From Holothuria scabra (lineage: Eukaryota > Echinodermata > Holothuroidea > Aspidochirotida > Holothuriidae), in assembly GCA_037179385.1 (NCBI GenBank), contig CM074179.1, positions 2,356,001 through 2,420,000 on the forward strand: a DNA stretch of 64,000 bases, read 5' to 3'. Shown in pieces: positions 14,001 through 29,000 of this stretch; position 1 is the first letter of the stretch; each line of letters opens with the position of its first letter. The notes under the pieces are model-generated. The model made no database searches and was not told the origin of the DNA. It was given only the letters and a program-made list of their open reading frames with translations. The position numbers and the translations under genes were made by a program.

Positions 14001-17000
14001 ATGGTGATGTGGTGTGTTTGTGTGTGTGTGCATATGTGATAGTCTTTGTGATCGCAATATCTCACGTTCCGTATGACCAGCCTTTTCATATTTAGAATGT
14101 AGATTTTTATACATGTTGAGAGGAAGAACCCTATTGTTTTGGAGAGAGGTGAAAGGTCATTCAAAGTCCCCAGAGGTTAAAGTCCAAAAACCGTTTAATC
14201 GCAATATCTCAAGATAGGAAACACAGACACTCTTCATATTTATGTAGACTTGGGAGAGGTGATAGATCATTTGAGGTCACAGAGTCTTAAAATCTTGTGT
14301 GGTAATTTAGGAAACACAGCCAATTTGAAAAACATATTGACTTTTACTTGAGAGCTAGGCAAGGAATGACTAAACATTTTGGTTTTCTGGTTTTGAGAAC
14401 AAAATTGTGTATCTGTGATTGTGCACTTTCAGTTAATATCCAAACTCCATCCAGAGCAAAGGGTTAGTCGCAGTGTGTTGTGTTGAGTTGCTTTGAAATA
14501 GTTGAAAGGTGGCAAATTAGATTGATTAATATTTATCCTTTAAAGTGTTCAAGTTGCTTTTTTTTTACATGGTAATCTAACCAGTGATCACCATGGTTGA
14601 CTTTTTAATACATTGTTTTAAATATATTGTATGAAGCAAAATTGGTTTCATTTTGTACTTGATTTCCAAACCTGGGGAAATTTAATACTGTCAAAAGATA
14701 GCATATGTCCTTACAAAACTTTTCTTTCTGATTAGTACTTTCTTCTGTTTTTCAGCAACAGGTGAAAATTCTGCTTTTAAAACATGTTTCTCATTTCAGC
14801 TCATGCATTCAAGACTCAGATTCTTAAGGAAGATGCTTATCTGAGGAAGCGAGCTTATGGTATTTTCAGGAATTGGTAAGATTTGTATCACCAGTACTTT
14901 TTAAGTGATCAGTGTTGTTGCAGTTAGCTAATAAAAATGGGATTTTATGACACAGCAACATGAATTCAGCTGTGTTGCAGATTCTTAAAGGTAAATATTT
15001 ATTAATGAGAAAGAAGGAAAGGCTTTCTGTTGATTCTGAAGTCAGTTTTATTTACTTTATGATAGCTGAAACAGTCAGTAGCTAAAGATCTTTGTCATCT
15101 TTGTGATGGCTTTTAACTATGTCACCAGTGACACATTGACTGGGCTTGGTGATATCTGGTGTGGTTTTAAGAAAGACAAACATACTTCCTTTGCTATAAA
15201 GTCAGACGTTATTTTAAACATTGAGAGGTCACATGACCTGACAGGGACAAACATTACTTAACTGAATACAGCGAGCTATCTTAGGATCTGTTGAAATGAT
15301 GGCCTTTTCTGGTTTTATCAGGGGTTTTTGAGGTGCGGTGCTTTGTGACCAAGGTCCACCTACGCCTTAGAGTGATACAGTGTTGTGAGCATAGAGAGGT
15401 CATCTGAAGAAGGCACATGACCTGATTATGACAAGCCTTAGTTGACTTTGCACAGTGGATCATCATAGGATCTTGTTAAGTGTTGGTGCCCTCTGTTTTG
15501 CTCAGAGTCCTTTAACATTTCTCATAAATTTCCAGATGTGTGAAACTTTGAAGAGTAGCCTTTTTAAAAAACAACACAAAGAAAGAAAAATTATAATAGT
15601 CTTGCAGTTTCAATTAAATAATTACATAACCAAAGATCTATATTTAAGTAGTCTGGTTTCATTTAAACAGAAAAAGCCAGTGAATGTCCTGAAAAAATAC
15701 GTTTCCAAGCATAAAGATTTTATGGAATTATTTCAAACTGACAATATTATGATTTTTATTTTTTCATTTTGTAATCCCCAGTTTTTTGTGCCTAACAAAT
15801 TGTTGATTTCAAGGTAGAGTTTCCATTATGTAGTGGTGTTCGTCCAGAGTAATGAAATTTTGTTCTCCGTAGGATGATGAAATCCTGTCATTCATACATT
15901 GTTGTGACAGAACTTTTTGATATCTTTGGTTACTTTCCAGCTCTGACTGTGTCCATGATTTCAGGGTAAAGAAACAAGACATTGAAAAAGTAAGATATTT
16001 TATTTAATTTTAGTTTTAATTCCCTGAACCCAAGTCATATCAAGGACTTTAGATATGGAACCTTCTGCCATTGTTAGAGCAGTAGAATACGGATAACAAT
16101 CCATTGATTTACAACTGTAAAAATGGTTGTGGGTGCTGCTGATGGACTTCCTACATACATGAACAGAGCATGTAATGCTCATGTTGTATCCATAGATTGT
16201 TGCCATTGAGTGAGACAAAAAGGCGCACCAAGGTGGTTGCTGTGAAGTTATAATGTGTATGATTTGATGATGACTCTGTAGTACTTCAAACAAAACTTTC
16301 ATTTGAATGAGAAAGAGTATCATATTCCTGCAATATGTCTAGTAATTTTGACCTTACCTTATAATATTTCACAAATATTTCAACTTTCTTACAAAATCTG
16401 GAGATTTACTCGAGCATGGCCAAACTTTCACACAAAACCACAGCGGACAGCCATCTTGCTACACCTACACTCACACATACGGTAGCGAAAATCTAACGTA
16501 CCTATTGGTACAAGTCAATCCAGCCACAGCCTTTTTTCCAGTTGTGGCTCACTGGCTCATTTTGCATACTCTATTGCTTATGCTGAGCACCAAGCACAAT
16601 GGCAGTAGATTCCATTTTTAAAGTCTTTGGTAAGACCCTGCCAGGATGGGAACTCCCAACTTTCTGACTGCAAGGCAGATGCTCTAACTACGTGACCATG
16701 CAGTCAGTTAACAGCAGTTGGGTACAGGAAATATGTAAGTGACTGGACAATAATTGCCAGTTAAATAAATGACTCTGCCCTTAACCCATGAGATTATTGA
16801 TGAATTGATCTGTAAGGTATCTCACCCTGTTTCCTTTCTTCAGAGAAAATTCCTCTCCCTGAAACATGGTTCTGATTTACAAAACTCAGACAAAATTTGA
16901 TCTGTTTAGAGTTCATGTCATTAGCTTGTGGAAAAAGTCCGTCAGCTCTGTCTGACAAAAAAAGACAAAATCTATACTAATTTTTCAACTATATCTTTGT

Positions 17001-20000
17001 GGAGAGTAGGAATGGAAATCTCTTCTAGAGCTAGCATATAAACAGAACAAGATAAGAAAAGCTACATAAATAATGTCCTCTGTCAAGTAGAAGACCAGTA
17101 TTATTCCTACGAGTAATACACAACTTACCCCAGGGATGCTAATTTCATTTTGGTCCTTATCAGTTCTGAGAACACTCTGTATTAGTCATCTTGGAAACGT
17201 ATTAGAAAATATTAATACAGCATCTCACTTATGGCTGAGATAAGATTTGTAAATCAGCAATTTGTGCAATGATACCAGAACTGGCTTAAAGGAACTCATC
17301 TGTGGAAAGTATGATCTTTCCTTGAAGTGATATTATGGAACTCATGCAGAAGGTATTTATAGGGAAAAATAATCTTAAAGAAAATTGTGTGTGGAATTTC
17401 AAGAGGGGTTAAATTCCTGCTGTATCCTTTGCTTTATTTGGAGAACTTTATTTTTAGAAATGTTATTTTTGAAGAAAAAATAGAAAAGTGGCAAGTAAGT
17501 GATGTTTTGTAAGGGTCATTGTTTGTTATATTTTTGGAAAAATTTGTAGCTTATTGAAGAAAGTTGTTTGTGAGCATTAGAAAATATCTATTATTATTAC
17601 CAAACTTATAAAACAGAAACAATACAAAGAAATAATTAAATTCATAAGTAATTAACCCTTTACCATTGTGCTCCAATCTGGGAATATTTGCACGCCTCGG
17701 GAGTGGACGGAAAAGCGGATGTAGCACGCTCCGCATCAGCTTCCGTAGGCTATTGACCCTGTGACCTTAGACTATTGTCTCTCTTGTTGTTGTGGCCGAA
17801 TTTTCGGGAAGCTGCTCGCAGTTTCGATCTCTGCGTGAAACAGTAAAGATGGGTGACAGCCGCGCTCTGCATGTGGGTCCAAAAGGACCCAAACAACAGT
17901 AAAGGGTTAAAGACACAATATAAAGTAAGTTTTCAGTCTGTTTTTACAAGTTGAAAGGGTTCTAATGGTGCAGACTATTTCAAAACTTGGGACCTGTTAA
18001 GGATAAATGCTCCTTACTTTGAATAAGCCCTGAGGACAAAGAGATGAGAGCTATGTACAATGGCTACTGTTTCAAAAAGACAGTAAACCTTTAAGATAGG
18101 ACCAATGAGGGCATCATAAGTGAGGGTAAGAATCTTAAACTGCATTTTAAGCTTAATTGCTTCAAATGTCTTGGCCTTTATCAACTGGTACACAGCATTG
18201 GTCAAAATCAGAATTTTGAGTGCCTACAATTTAGTACCGGGCCTATATCATTTTATCATGTCATATTTTGTCAGTGGGCATTCTACTATATTTTAAAACT
18301 GATGCAAATGATGACAAGACCAAACTATAAAATTGAAATGAAAAATATTGTATTACAGGTTTTCTCGATGAAGCGTAGAAACTGTGAAGTTGGGGATCAA
18401 GGTTAGATGGGTTTTTCATCCTAGAGCAATCTACAGTCTTTCCATCTGAATTTGTCTTTTAATTAAAAGATACCAAATTTGATTTGAATTTTTGAGTTGG
18501 TTACCACTCGATGTAAAGTTGTAGTTCATAATCCACAGGCTTTTGGATCCAAATGACATGCTCCCTTTAAAGTTCATATGGGGATATGTTCTGAGTGGAG
18601 GATGAACATTTTATCACTGTCATAAACATCATCTTCCAAATGTTGTTTGAATTCACTATGTGTCATACATTTGTAATTGTATAATAGGAGTGTGTAGGGT
18701 ATTATTTCAAAATTTTATGAGATTTTGTAATAATTTCTTGTCACAGATCATCCATGCAGTGTATAGACATTATAAAATTCAGGATATCTCAGAGAAAAGG
18801 ATGTAAAGTGTGATATATAAAAAGATGACAAATTTCAGAAAACACAAAAATTTGAAACCCTGTAGAATTCAAAAAATGAACATGTTATCGTATATTAAAT
18901 GCCATAAATTTATCAACTGTAATGTTCCTTGTACATCACTGCAAATGTATGTTTTTTTTCTTAAAGTCTTTAAAAAAGTAAATCATTTATGTCATTTTTT
19001 CCCCACAGCAAGTCTTGTGAAAATTACAAAATATCACCAAGTATTATAAAATTGTATTTTAAACATTTGCATTGTGGGTGTGGTTGAGTTAGTGCCTTGA
19101 TGATATGCAGTTAAAAATACACAGCAAAACTATTTTGAAATAATTGCTTATACATTACTTTTCATGATTACATCATGTCATACAATCACAAAGAAGGAAA
19201 TGTTTCACATCTTATTATGAGATCCCCATCTGCTCAAAACATTTCGTGAGAAATTGGAAAATGTCTGTTATTAATCACAAATATCTTCAGATTACAGAGA
19301 TTGTCCCCTGGCCCATTTTCAATATTGGAGACCATATCTTAGCTTTCTGAGTGCTTCCAGCCTATTGCAGTCAGACCCATTGGAGAAAAGGTTTTCATAA
19401 AAAGGCATTTTCTGGAGGCAAAGTTCATTGACTTAAATATATGCAGAAATATTTTCACATATAGAATGTCAAAACTGCATCTCAATAGCATTCAGAAGGT
19501 ACTAATTTTCAAAGTAATGCAAGTTTTTCTTGAGATTTGGTACATTATGGGAAATCTGTGATGTCATTGCTGCACATTAATTTGACATTGCAATTAATTT
19601 GTATATAATTTTGATGCTGCTGCAGGGACTATTAGGTGATACTGTATGCAATACCCCATATATGATGTAAAGTAATGATAGATCAACAGGAAAAGTTATT
19701 CTAACAATTCAGTAATATCAAATTTCAAGGTCAAAGGTCAATCAATTGTAAAGAAAAACAAAAGGAATCTGACACAATGTGTCCACGTTACATAACTTTT
19801 TGTGGCTTTGTTAAAAAGGAGAGATACTTCTTAACAAAAATAACCAACTCTTAGTCTGAGGTATCTTGAGTGAGGAAAAAAGTATTGCCATAGGGTTTGG
19901 AGGTTAGTTAGTTAGATAATATTTAACCACACACCAACATGAATGTGTTATATAGTGTCATACTGTTCAAATACAGTTCAAGTCCTCCAGTTTAGTCGCC

Positions 20001-23000
20001 TCTTACGACAGGCGGGGAAGACCGTGAGCAAATTCTGCAACCCCCAGCCCACAGGGGGACAACCATCGAGGGACATGCTTGGTTTTGTGGCTCTGACAAC
20101 CGGCCAGTCATGGGATGAGTATTAATGGTCTTATGTGCACATTTTATAGGTGATAGTCGGAGACGAACTTCTCACCACACATGACCCCCTCAGCCCACCT
20201 GGATGCAGTTTTACGTCATACCCAGGACCTTATATGGTTTGGAGAACATGGTGTGGAATATTTTTGTCTTTCTAACAACACCCAAGTGAAGAACCACTAG
20301 AATATGCCTTTAACATGCTTTTAAAATGTTTGTAACTGTAATGTGTTGTTATTTCTTGTTTGAATTTGTGAAGTGCATTTTAAATAGATTAAACAACAAA
20401 TATTTTGAATGGATGCCTTGTTATGTAGTTACATGAGGTTGTTTTTACAGCTCAGTTTTTAACCAGCTGGTTGAGTAAGGTTCAAAATTAAACATTTTAA
20501 TCTGTCTAAAGTTATCGATATTTCCAGATTTCATCTGTGATCACCTATGTTAATTTTATACATTAGAGTGATTGGCTAACTATTTAAGAACAACTAAATG
20601 AAATTACTTGTAAGACTTTTAATTTCTGTATGGAGGTCAGTATCAAAAACATGTGTGGCAGTCTTGTTTCAATGCAAGTACAACTAGCCCCCTGCTGCTA
20701 TGTTGGGTAGTACTTCAGCCATTAGGTTTATAGACCTTCAAGTGTTTTCACTAATTCTAATCCACATTCTGTATATCGACTGTACTCTGTATTGGTTAAG
20801 TTAGATGGGTTTGAATGACGCACTAACATGAGTGTGTTTCATAATGTTGGAGCAATGAAAATGTAATTAGCTTAAATATGGTTTCTAATGAGGTCCAAGG
20901 TAGCACCTAGAGCACTAACAGGATTAGCACAAGATACCAATGTTAGAGAATGCTGTTCAGTTTACAGCTTTTAGCCCTATCTTTGTTTTTTATCGTCATT
21001 TTGTATCTTTTTCGTCAGTATGTGAATGAAGCCCTCAAGTTACGAGAGGAGAGAAGAAAATTGGCAGAAACTCCTCCGTTACCAGTCTTGAAATTTCAGA
21101 GTCATTTCAAAGAATTCAGGTAGGTTAGGATTATATTTGGTTGCATTTTAACATAAAGTATAAACTCAACTGATCCCTAGACCCATTTCCAAGATGCATT
21201 TAACAAGGATTGAGTTGAGTTTTGATAAGGGTCTGTTCTATTAATAATATTTTCCCTTTATCCCCAAAATAGGATGAAACAACTCCCTATCACATCATGG
21301 AAGGGTCATTGAAATGTCCTGAGAATGCTTGTTAGTTTTATCATGGGAAGTCATGTAAAATATAGGTGGGAGAAAGTGTAGCAACCCTGTGATGCTTTGT
21401 CATGTTCTTGGGTAAATATTCATACTTATTTGAACCTGTTGACATTTCAACAGGTTCATTTCCATATACACAGTCCTTCGACTTGACTACTCAGCATGCC
21501 CTTGCTTAATTGTAGTCAGTTCCTGTTAGAACTAGTTCAAACCTGTTGATATTTCATCAGGCACAGTATCGGTTGGTATCACCCACATGCGGGGTGTTGG
21601 TCATGTCATGTTTTATCTTAGTGAGACATCACTAACCTTTTTGCAATTGCAATGTCTGTGCAAAGATGAGCTCAGTAATACATCAGGACATAAATCAATA
21701 ATTTCGCAGACAGTTGGAATTTTTCATTTCATGTCTCAGATTTGTGTAGATACACTGGTTTGTATTTTGACAACTCTTTCTCACCAGTAGTCACCCATAC
21801 ATGAGTTGTACCTGGGTGTAGTACATGAATGGCTTCATGTTATGTGAAAAAAGTTTTCCTCATCAAATTGTTAAAGGCCCAATTCTCTCACCTCAAACAG
21901 TACCAGGGGCCCATTCCACAAAGACTTACGCACAATCTTAAGTTTGATTCCCCATACTTAAGTCAACAGTAAATCATACTTAGGATTGTGCGTAACTCTT
22001 TGTGGAACGGGCCCCTGTTCTCCTAACCTTCTCACTTAAGCCCCTCCCACAATTGTCTTAAATTCATCCTCATCCAGACACAATCTACATTTATATTGCT
22101 TCATTCAAGGTGAGTATAGAAGAGCTCAATGTGTATAATCTAAACATTATCAGTACTAAAGAAGGAACTTTCTACCGTTGTGCGTGATGCTCCACAAAAG
22201 CAATGGAGTAGGGAAAACAAGCCAGTGAGCCACAACTGGAAAAAAGGCTGTGGCCGGCTCGACTTGAACCAATAGGTTGGAAAATGGGCCGTAAAACTCC
22301 ATATAAACTAACTAACTCAGTGCAGTTCATGCTGTGTAATATAAGCTTTGGTACTCAGCATTGTTTGAGTTAGCAGTCAATCAAAACGCTGAGCCAATTG
22401 AGAGTTTCTGTTACCCCTACAAAAAGTGTAGATTGGGGTGAGAGGACTGGCACTTTAAGTTCATGCAGAAATATCCTTATAGTACTTGTATAGACACATC
22501 TTAAAGTCCAGTCATGGAGAGAAATTGCTAGTGTCACATCAGCCTTAATTTTACTGTAGTTATTATCTTGATTACCTAACCACAGTTAGCTGCAGATAAC
22601 CCAAACCACATAAAAAGCAGTTTAGTTCAGGTTTTTTGTTTGATCATCTATAATGAAAAAGCTTTGACCCTCCTTATGATTTCTCATAATAAACTTTTTC
22701 ATTTTGAACGATAAAAACCTTACCTAAATTTGTGGTGGATGAGGATGTATTTTGCAACAGTCTCTATGACATCTTTCAATTACCAGTTCAGGTGCCTGTT
22801 TAAACAACGGAAAACCTTCAACAACAGATCTTAACAATCCTCATTAAGGGTTGTCGGTATTCCCAGGATGCGTAGGTGTTTTCTTTCGGACATTCTTTCC
22901 AATTTGTCAATTTGTCAGAATGCTTTGCTGAGACTTAAGTTCTCTTAATCAGAAATTCTATTTCGTATTTCAGTGCACTTTGTTTCCGTGGCTGCCATTT

Positions 23001-26000
23001 TGTCTGACATTTCATCTATTCTTTGAGTCTGGAATTCAATGGCTTGTCCAACATCTGATTCCAGTTTTTTCAAATTTTTTTTGTAGATCTCTTACTGCAT
23101 TATTAAAAACATTCTGGAAACTTTTGATCGCATTTTCCTCCTGGTGGATTGATTGCAATCTCAGTCCCCGGTAACTGCACTGAAATACCAGTGGCCTAAA
23201 AATCAGGCATGGCAGGAGATCTGCTAGCGTTAGCACTGTTTCTTGTATTACTGTTTCTTGTATTACTGTTTCTTGTATTACTGTTTCTTGTATTACTGTT
23301 TCATGGAGACAGGAGAGGTCTTCCTTTTTCCTTTTAAGAAACTAAAAATTGGTAATGAATGTAGGGAAAGATTGCTACACTTTGTTTACAGGCTTAATCC
23401 TATCACCTCAAACAGTTCCAATTCTTCTAACCAACTTAATAATCCTCTCACACAACTGTCTAAAACCCGTTCTCATCCAGGCAAAATCTCAGTTTATTGC
23501 TTCAGGGTCGGTATACAGGACCCCAATGTATAATTAAAACACTCTTAGTTCAATACCTGCTGTGTAACATAAGCTCCAGTACTCTGCATTTTTTTAACTT
23601 GCTGTCAATCAAATAGCTGTGCCCACTGAGAATATCTGTAGACTGCTTCAAAAATTTTAGTTTTGGGGGAGAGTTGACTGTTTTTAATATTGTTTTCTAC
23701 CAACAGATGGAGACATTTAGGGGAACAATTGATTCAGTTGTATGATTACATTAGCAGCTGTGATCCACCGATTGTAAGTAAAACATTTCACATCACCATG
23801 CCAATGTACTGCTACACTGAAATTATTTGAAATATTGGTCTCTTATCCATTATTTCCTTTTTTGAAGAACAATGCTTTTGACAGCAAAAAATTTGGCCGT
23901 AGACGAATCCGATTAGCACTTGTTTTTAGAGACTGTAGGCAGCGATTAGTGGGGTCCATCAGCCTTTAATCGTCTTCATTTATTGTCTACATGAATTTCT
24001 AATCCTCATATTCAGTGAAGTTGAGAAAATGAAGATGCAATTCAGTGTACAACCATCCATGGAACAGGTAAGGAAGGAAATTTAAAGATTGAAGGTGATG
24101 GACCCCAGTTATGGCTGACTAAAATTAGACGATCATTATTTGTCCGGATTCGTCTATAGTCCATGGATTCTTTAATACACCATTGAATACCCTTGGTTAG
24201 CATAAAAGAATGCAGAACAAATGTGGACAAAGTTTGATGAGCTTTATGGCTCAATATTTAACCAATTGGTTGAGTTGTGCTGGTCTCAGCCCTTTTTTCC
24301 AGTTGTGCCTCTCTGGCTCGTTTTCATACTCAAATGTGGAAGCAGTTATTGGCATCAGTATAATATCATTATAATTTAACTATAGTAATGACTGATTAAT
24401 TGAATAAAGTTAATTCATCTAAGTCCAACAGCTGCAATGGAAGTGGGTTGAATAAAACAATTCTAAACCAAGTACATCAAAAAGAAATCAAGCCTGAACT
24501 AAAGCTAGCAATGTATAAAAATAAGGAAATTAAACAGTCAAAATTAGGAGGATAATTTTAGCCCTTGTGAATAAGAAAATTGGCTACAAAAAAGTTGCTT
24601 CAAACAGATACACAGAGACAGGCTATTACAGTGACACTGGAGAAACGTTTTGTATTGGTTTTAACTTTTTGGTAGAGATGATGTCACATATAAAGAAAAG
24701 GAATCCAAGATTGCCAAAATCACTCCAAGTGTAGCCATTGTAAGGCTAAAAACTGTGAAAGTTTTCCTGATTCCTCTTACAGTTTTAAGAACAGTTGTAC
24801 AAAGAACTTTTCATATTCCCAAAGGCTTGAAACTCTATTAGTGGGTTACTAAGAATTTTCCAGGCGATGCTCTTGCAAGAATGAGGGGGAAATTATTTCA
24901 GCATGGAAGTTTGGAATTGAAACTTTGAGATACAGTGAAAGTTGCATTAGGCCTGTAAATGTTTATTTATACGTACCCAGATTAGGTCCCTGTTGTGTCA
25001 ACCTAATTGGTTTTCCTGAATGAGAGGTCTGTGGGGAGAGAATGAGTGATACCTTTCTCACTTGGGAAATTTTGTGTGAACTTTATTGTTGTGTAGCACT
25101 TTTCACATAAGGACAGGATGGCTATGTCACTGTTTGATACATTTTGCCACCTTGCTTGCCATACTAGTTGTATATATTGGCAAAAGGGATACTTTTGTAC
25201 TCACATTTACACTAAGATTCTGAATCTGTACTCATTGCTCTTCTTCTTCCCATCTGATTACAGTTTAAAGTGGGAGTTCAGTCACCCCAATCTGGAGTGG
25301 TGTGCTTTGTTAACTCATTGACATGTGACAATATTATTTCGTACTAAATTATGAAACTCAGGAATGTAAATAATTTTTTTACTTTACAATGTTTTAGTCC
25401 TGAAATATCAAGAGAGATACCTGGAAGTGAAATTAGAAGAAATGTGTAGGATTTGTCTGTTCAGTATGTTGATTCAAAATAAGCTTGGGGTTTTGGCTTT
25501 TGCCCTTAAAACACTTACTGTTCAAAGATTTTACTGCTCATATTGCAACTTTGAACTCAGTCATTTTCCTATATACCTGTGTCAACACAAAACTAGCAGA
25601 TACAAATAGGAATTTATGTTAAGTTTCTGTTATGGAAGTAATGCATTATTGGTTGTGGTCTTTTCTTAGGTCAAGAGGTTAGGGCACCTGAATTGCAGCC
25701 AGGAGGTCTTGAGTTCAACTCCTGGTCACATATCATACAAAAGACTTTAAAAGCGGAACCTGCTGCAAATGTGCTTGGTGCTCAGCATAATCACATGAGC
25801 AGGGAAAACAACCCATTGAGCCACAACTGGAAAAAAGACTGTGACTGGCCTGACTTAATCCAAGTGGTTAGAAACTGAGCTGTTAAACCTTATTGCACTC
25901 ACCACACCAAATACCATGAACATTATTTTATTGTTCATTTTAGGAGGAAATTGTTGTTTTATTGGCAATTGTAATCTTTTTGTGTAAGAGGTATTTATTG

Positions 26001-29000
26001 AACAAGGACAATTGGTGTGGAGTTATCCCATAGTTGGCCATATTAGATGACATTGTAACAGAAATATCTATTATTAGGTTTGAATGAGTTTGTTCAACTT
26101 ATGGCTTATTATGAAACAGTCAGATAAAAGAAAGATATTTCTCTATTTATTTACAGACGGTTGGTTGTCGTGTTGATCTGACACCATGCTGGCAGATGGA
26201 AACTGGTAAGAGATCTGAGCTAAAGGTCATAGTAGTTGTGTTGTCTTGGTGCTGACATGTAGGGGTGTTGTCATGGTGATTTAGGTGTTGTCATGGGTAA
26301 TGCCCTGACAGTGTTGATAACATTAAATATTGATGTGTATTTGGCAGGATGTGATAGAAAACTCTTCAACTGTGAATTAAGTTGAAGGAGAAGGGCTGGG
26401 TGTGGTGGGGGTGGCAGAAGTGCTAATCTTATTTTAAGATTTTTGTTCAGGCCAATAGAAATGGTGATATACAGAATTTAAAGTCATTGTCGGGTTTTGT
26501 GTGATATGAAACAAATCGGGCAATAAATCTTTAATAATTCCACTTTTTTTAAACCAAACATTGTATTTGGGACACAGCTACATTCAGTTTGGTGTCAATT
26601 AAAACACTTTGCAAGGAAAAAGAAAGGAAAAACATCTTTAAATGTTGAGAATGTTGATATACTCTAAACATTTGGCCATTGGTTGATATACTATAAACAT
26701 TTGGCCATTGGTTGATATACTATAAACATTTGGCCATTGGTTGATATACTATAAACATTTGGCCATTTGTTGATATACTCTAAACATTTGGCCATTGGTT
26801 GATATACTATAAACATTTGGCCATTGGTTGATATACTCTAAACATTTGGCCATTTGTTGATATACTATAAACATTTGGCCATTGGTTGATATACTATAAA
26901 CATTTGGCCATTGGTTGATATACTATAAACATTTGGCCATTGGTTGATATTGTTACGGCTTGGTCGCAATTCAAACCAATAACAGCGAAAGACCACAGAA
27001 GAGCGAGATTAAAATCAACAACTTAATTATTATTCACCTCTTACTTCCTTAAATTTACGACAATTAATCTTAAATCTACTTACAATCTTTTACAGCTTAA
27101 GGTGTCACTCTTTGTCCAAGGGGTAGTGTTGTTAGCGTCGATTGTACAGCAGCACAGCGTAGGACTCGGTTCTGCGAAGGCAGGATGAAGACTATAATGA
27201 TCGGTAAATGGCGACACAATTACAGCGTTAAGCGGTGAAGCAGGCGTCTGGTCTCTGTATTATCTGTGTATCTTCTGTTCTCTTCTCCCCTTGTCACACT
27301 GCTTGCATGACCTTTTATATATCTGGTAGTTCTTCCAGAAAAGTCTGAACTCACTCTAATGGAAACGTCTCGTTTGATCTCGTACAAAACAAACAGCGAA
27401 AGTTCTGGGCTCAGTAACCCATAACCACAGGTTGGCTATTATTAGGCCATCACATCATACAGTAGTTTCCAGTAACTGTGCGAATGTTCTCCGGGGTTAC
27501 CCGTTGAATATGCTCGAGACTCAGACAACACCGATGCTAGCACTTTCTAGAACTCTCCACTTGCTCGTCCGTGGACTCAATCTGGTTGATGTCGTCTCGT
27601 AACACTCCCCCCCTTGAAAGAGTTTTGGACGTCTAGGACAAAACTTAGGTTACAATATCTACAATATTACCTTATAGTAATAACTACTGTATAGTATTAC
27701 AGTATGTATTCCAATATCAAGTGGAAGGTGCTTTCATAACATACAACTTGTCTTACAATATGATAATACATGAGTAGTAACATCATTAACACATACTGTG
27801 CTGCAGGCAACATCAAAATTTCAAAATTACAGTACGACTTTTAATCTACTCCATCAGATTAAGTTCTTGACAAAGCATCAGGCACAACATTGTCTTTCCC
27901 TTTAATGTGCCTAATATCTACATTTTATGATTGTAGAAATAAACTCCATCTCATCAATCTCTGATTCTTGTTCTTCATCTTAGACAGAAATGTCAGAGGA
28001 TTATGATCAGTATATACAATAACAGGGAAACTAGTAGTCCCCAAATAAACATCAAAGTGCTGAAGACCAAGTATCAAAGCTAATGTTTCTTTCTCAATTG
28101 TAGAATAATTTTTCTGATGTCTGTCAAATTTCTTTGAATAATAACACACAGGGTGATCAACACCATGCTCATCAGCTTGAAGCAAAACTGCTCCTATACC
28201 ATTGTCACTGGCATCAACTGCCAGCTTAAACTGTTTTTCAAAATCTGGAGCAATCAACACTGGCGAACTCATTAGTGTTCTTTTCAATGATTCAAATGCT
28301 GCCTGACAATTTTCTGTCCAAACAAACTTTTCATTTTTCTTTAATAATCTTGTCAATGGTGCAGCAATGTCAGAAAAATTTGGACAAAAACGTCTGTAGT
28401 AACCAGCCATGCCTAGGAATCGCATGAGCTGCTTTTTGTCAGCTGGGGCAGGGAATTTGTCGATGCCCTCAACCTTAGCCTTAATTGGTTTAACTCTACC
28501 CTGACCAACTACATGCCCTAAGAATATTACATGGGCACAAGCAATCTCACTCTTGACTAAATTGACAGTCAAATTAGCTTTGGCAAGCTTGTCAAATAAT
28601 GCCTTAACATGTTGCACATGTTCATTCCATGAGTTACTGTACACAATAAGGTCATCAACATATACTTCACAATTCTCTAAATCTGACGTAAGGTCATTTA
28701 CTAAACGTTGAAAGGTCATCGGTGAATTTTTCATACCAAACGGCATAACCTTATACTGAAATAAGCCATCTGGCGTCACGAATGCTGAGATTTTTCGAGC
28801 CCTCTCAGTGAGTGGTATCTCCCAGTACCCCTTTAACAAGTCAAACTTTGATACGTAAGTAGCATTCCCAATCCTATCAATACAATCATCGATACGAGGT
28901 ATCGGATAGGAATCCGTTCTTGTAACCGCATTCACCTTCCGGTAATCAGTACAAAATCTGTACCCACCGTCTGGCTTTGGGACCAATATACATGGGGAAG

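Larger units (their letters stand above)
21871..22458. mobile_element. TTAA-flanked MITE, copy 2, carrying two nested elements
   Basis: Same family as 4396-4701: TTAA at 21871-21874 and 22455-22458 with matching inverted ends. The collinear family sequence is interrupted by a 112-bp fold-back MITE (21905-22016) and by a SINE (about 22157-22317). Removing both restores collinearity with copy 1. Confidence 0.75.

Noticed and set aside
23243..23537. Open frame repeating YYCFL
   Set aside because: Read through the 15-bp tandem repeat and into a MITE copy; not a gene.
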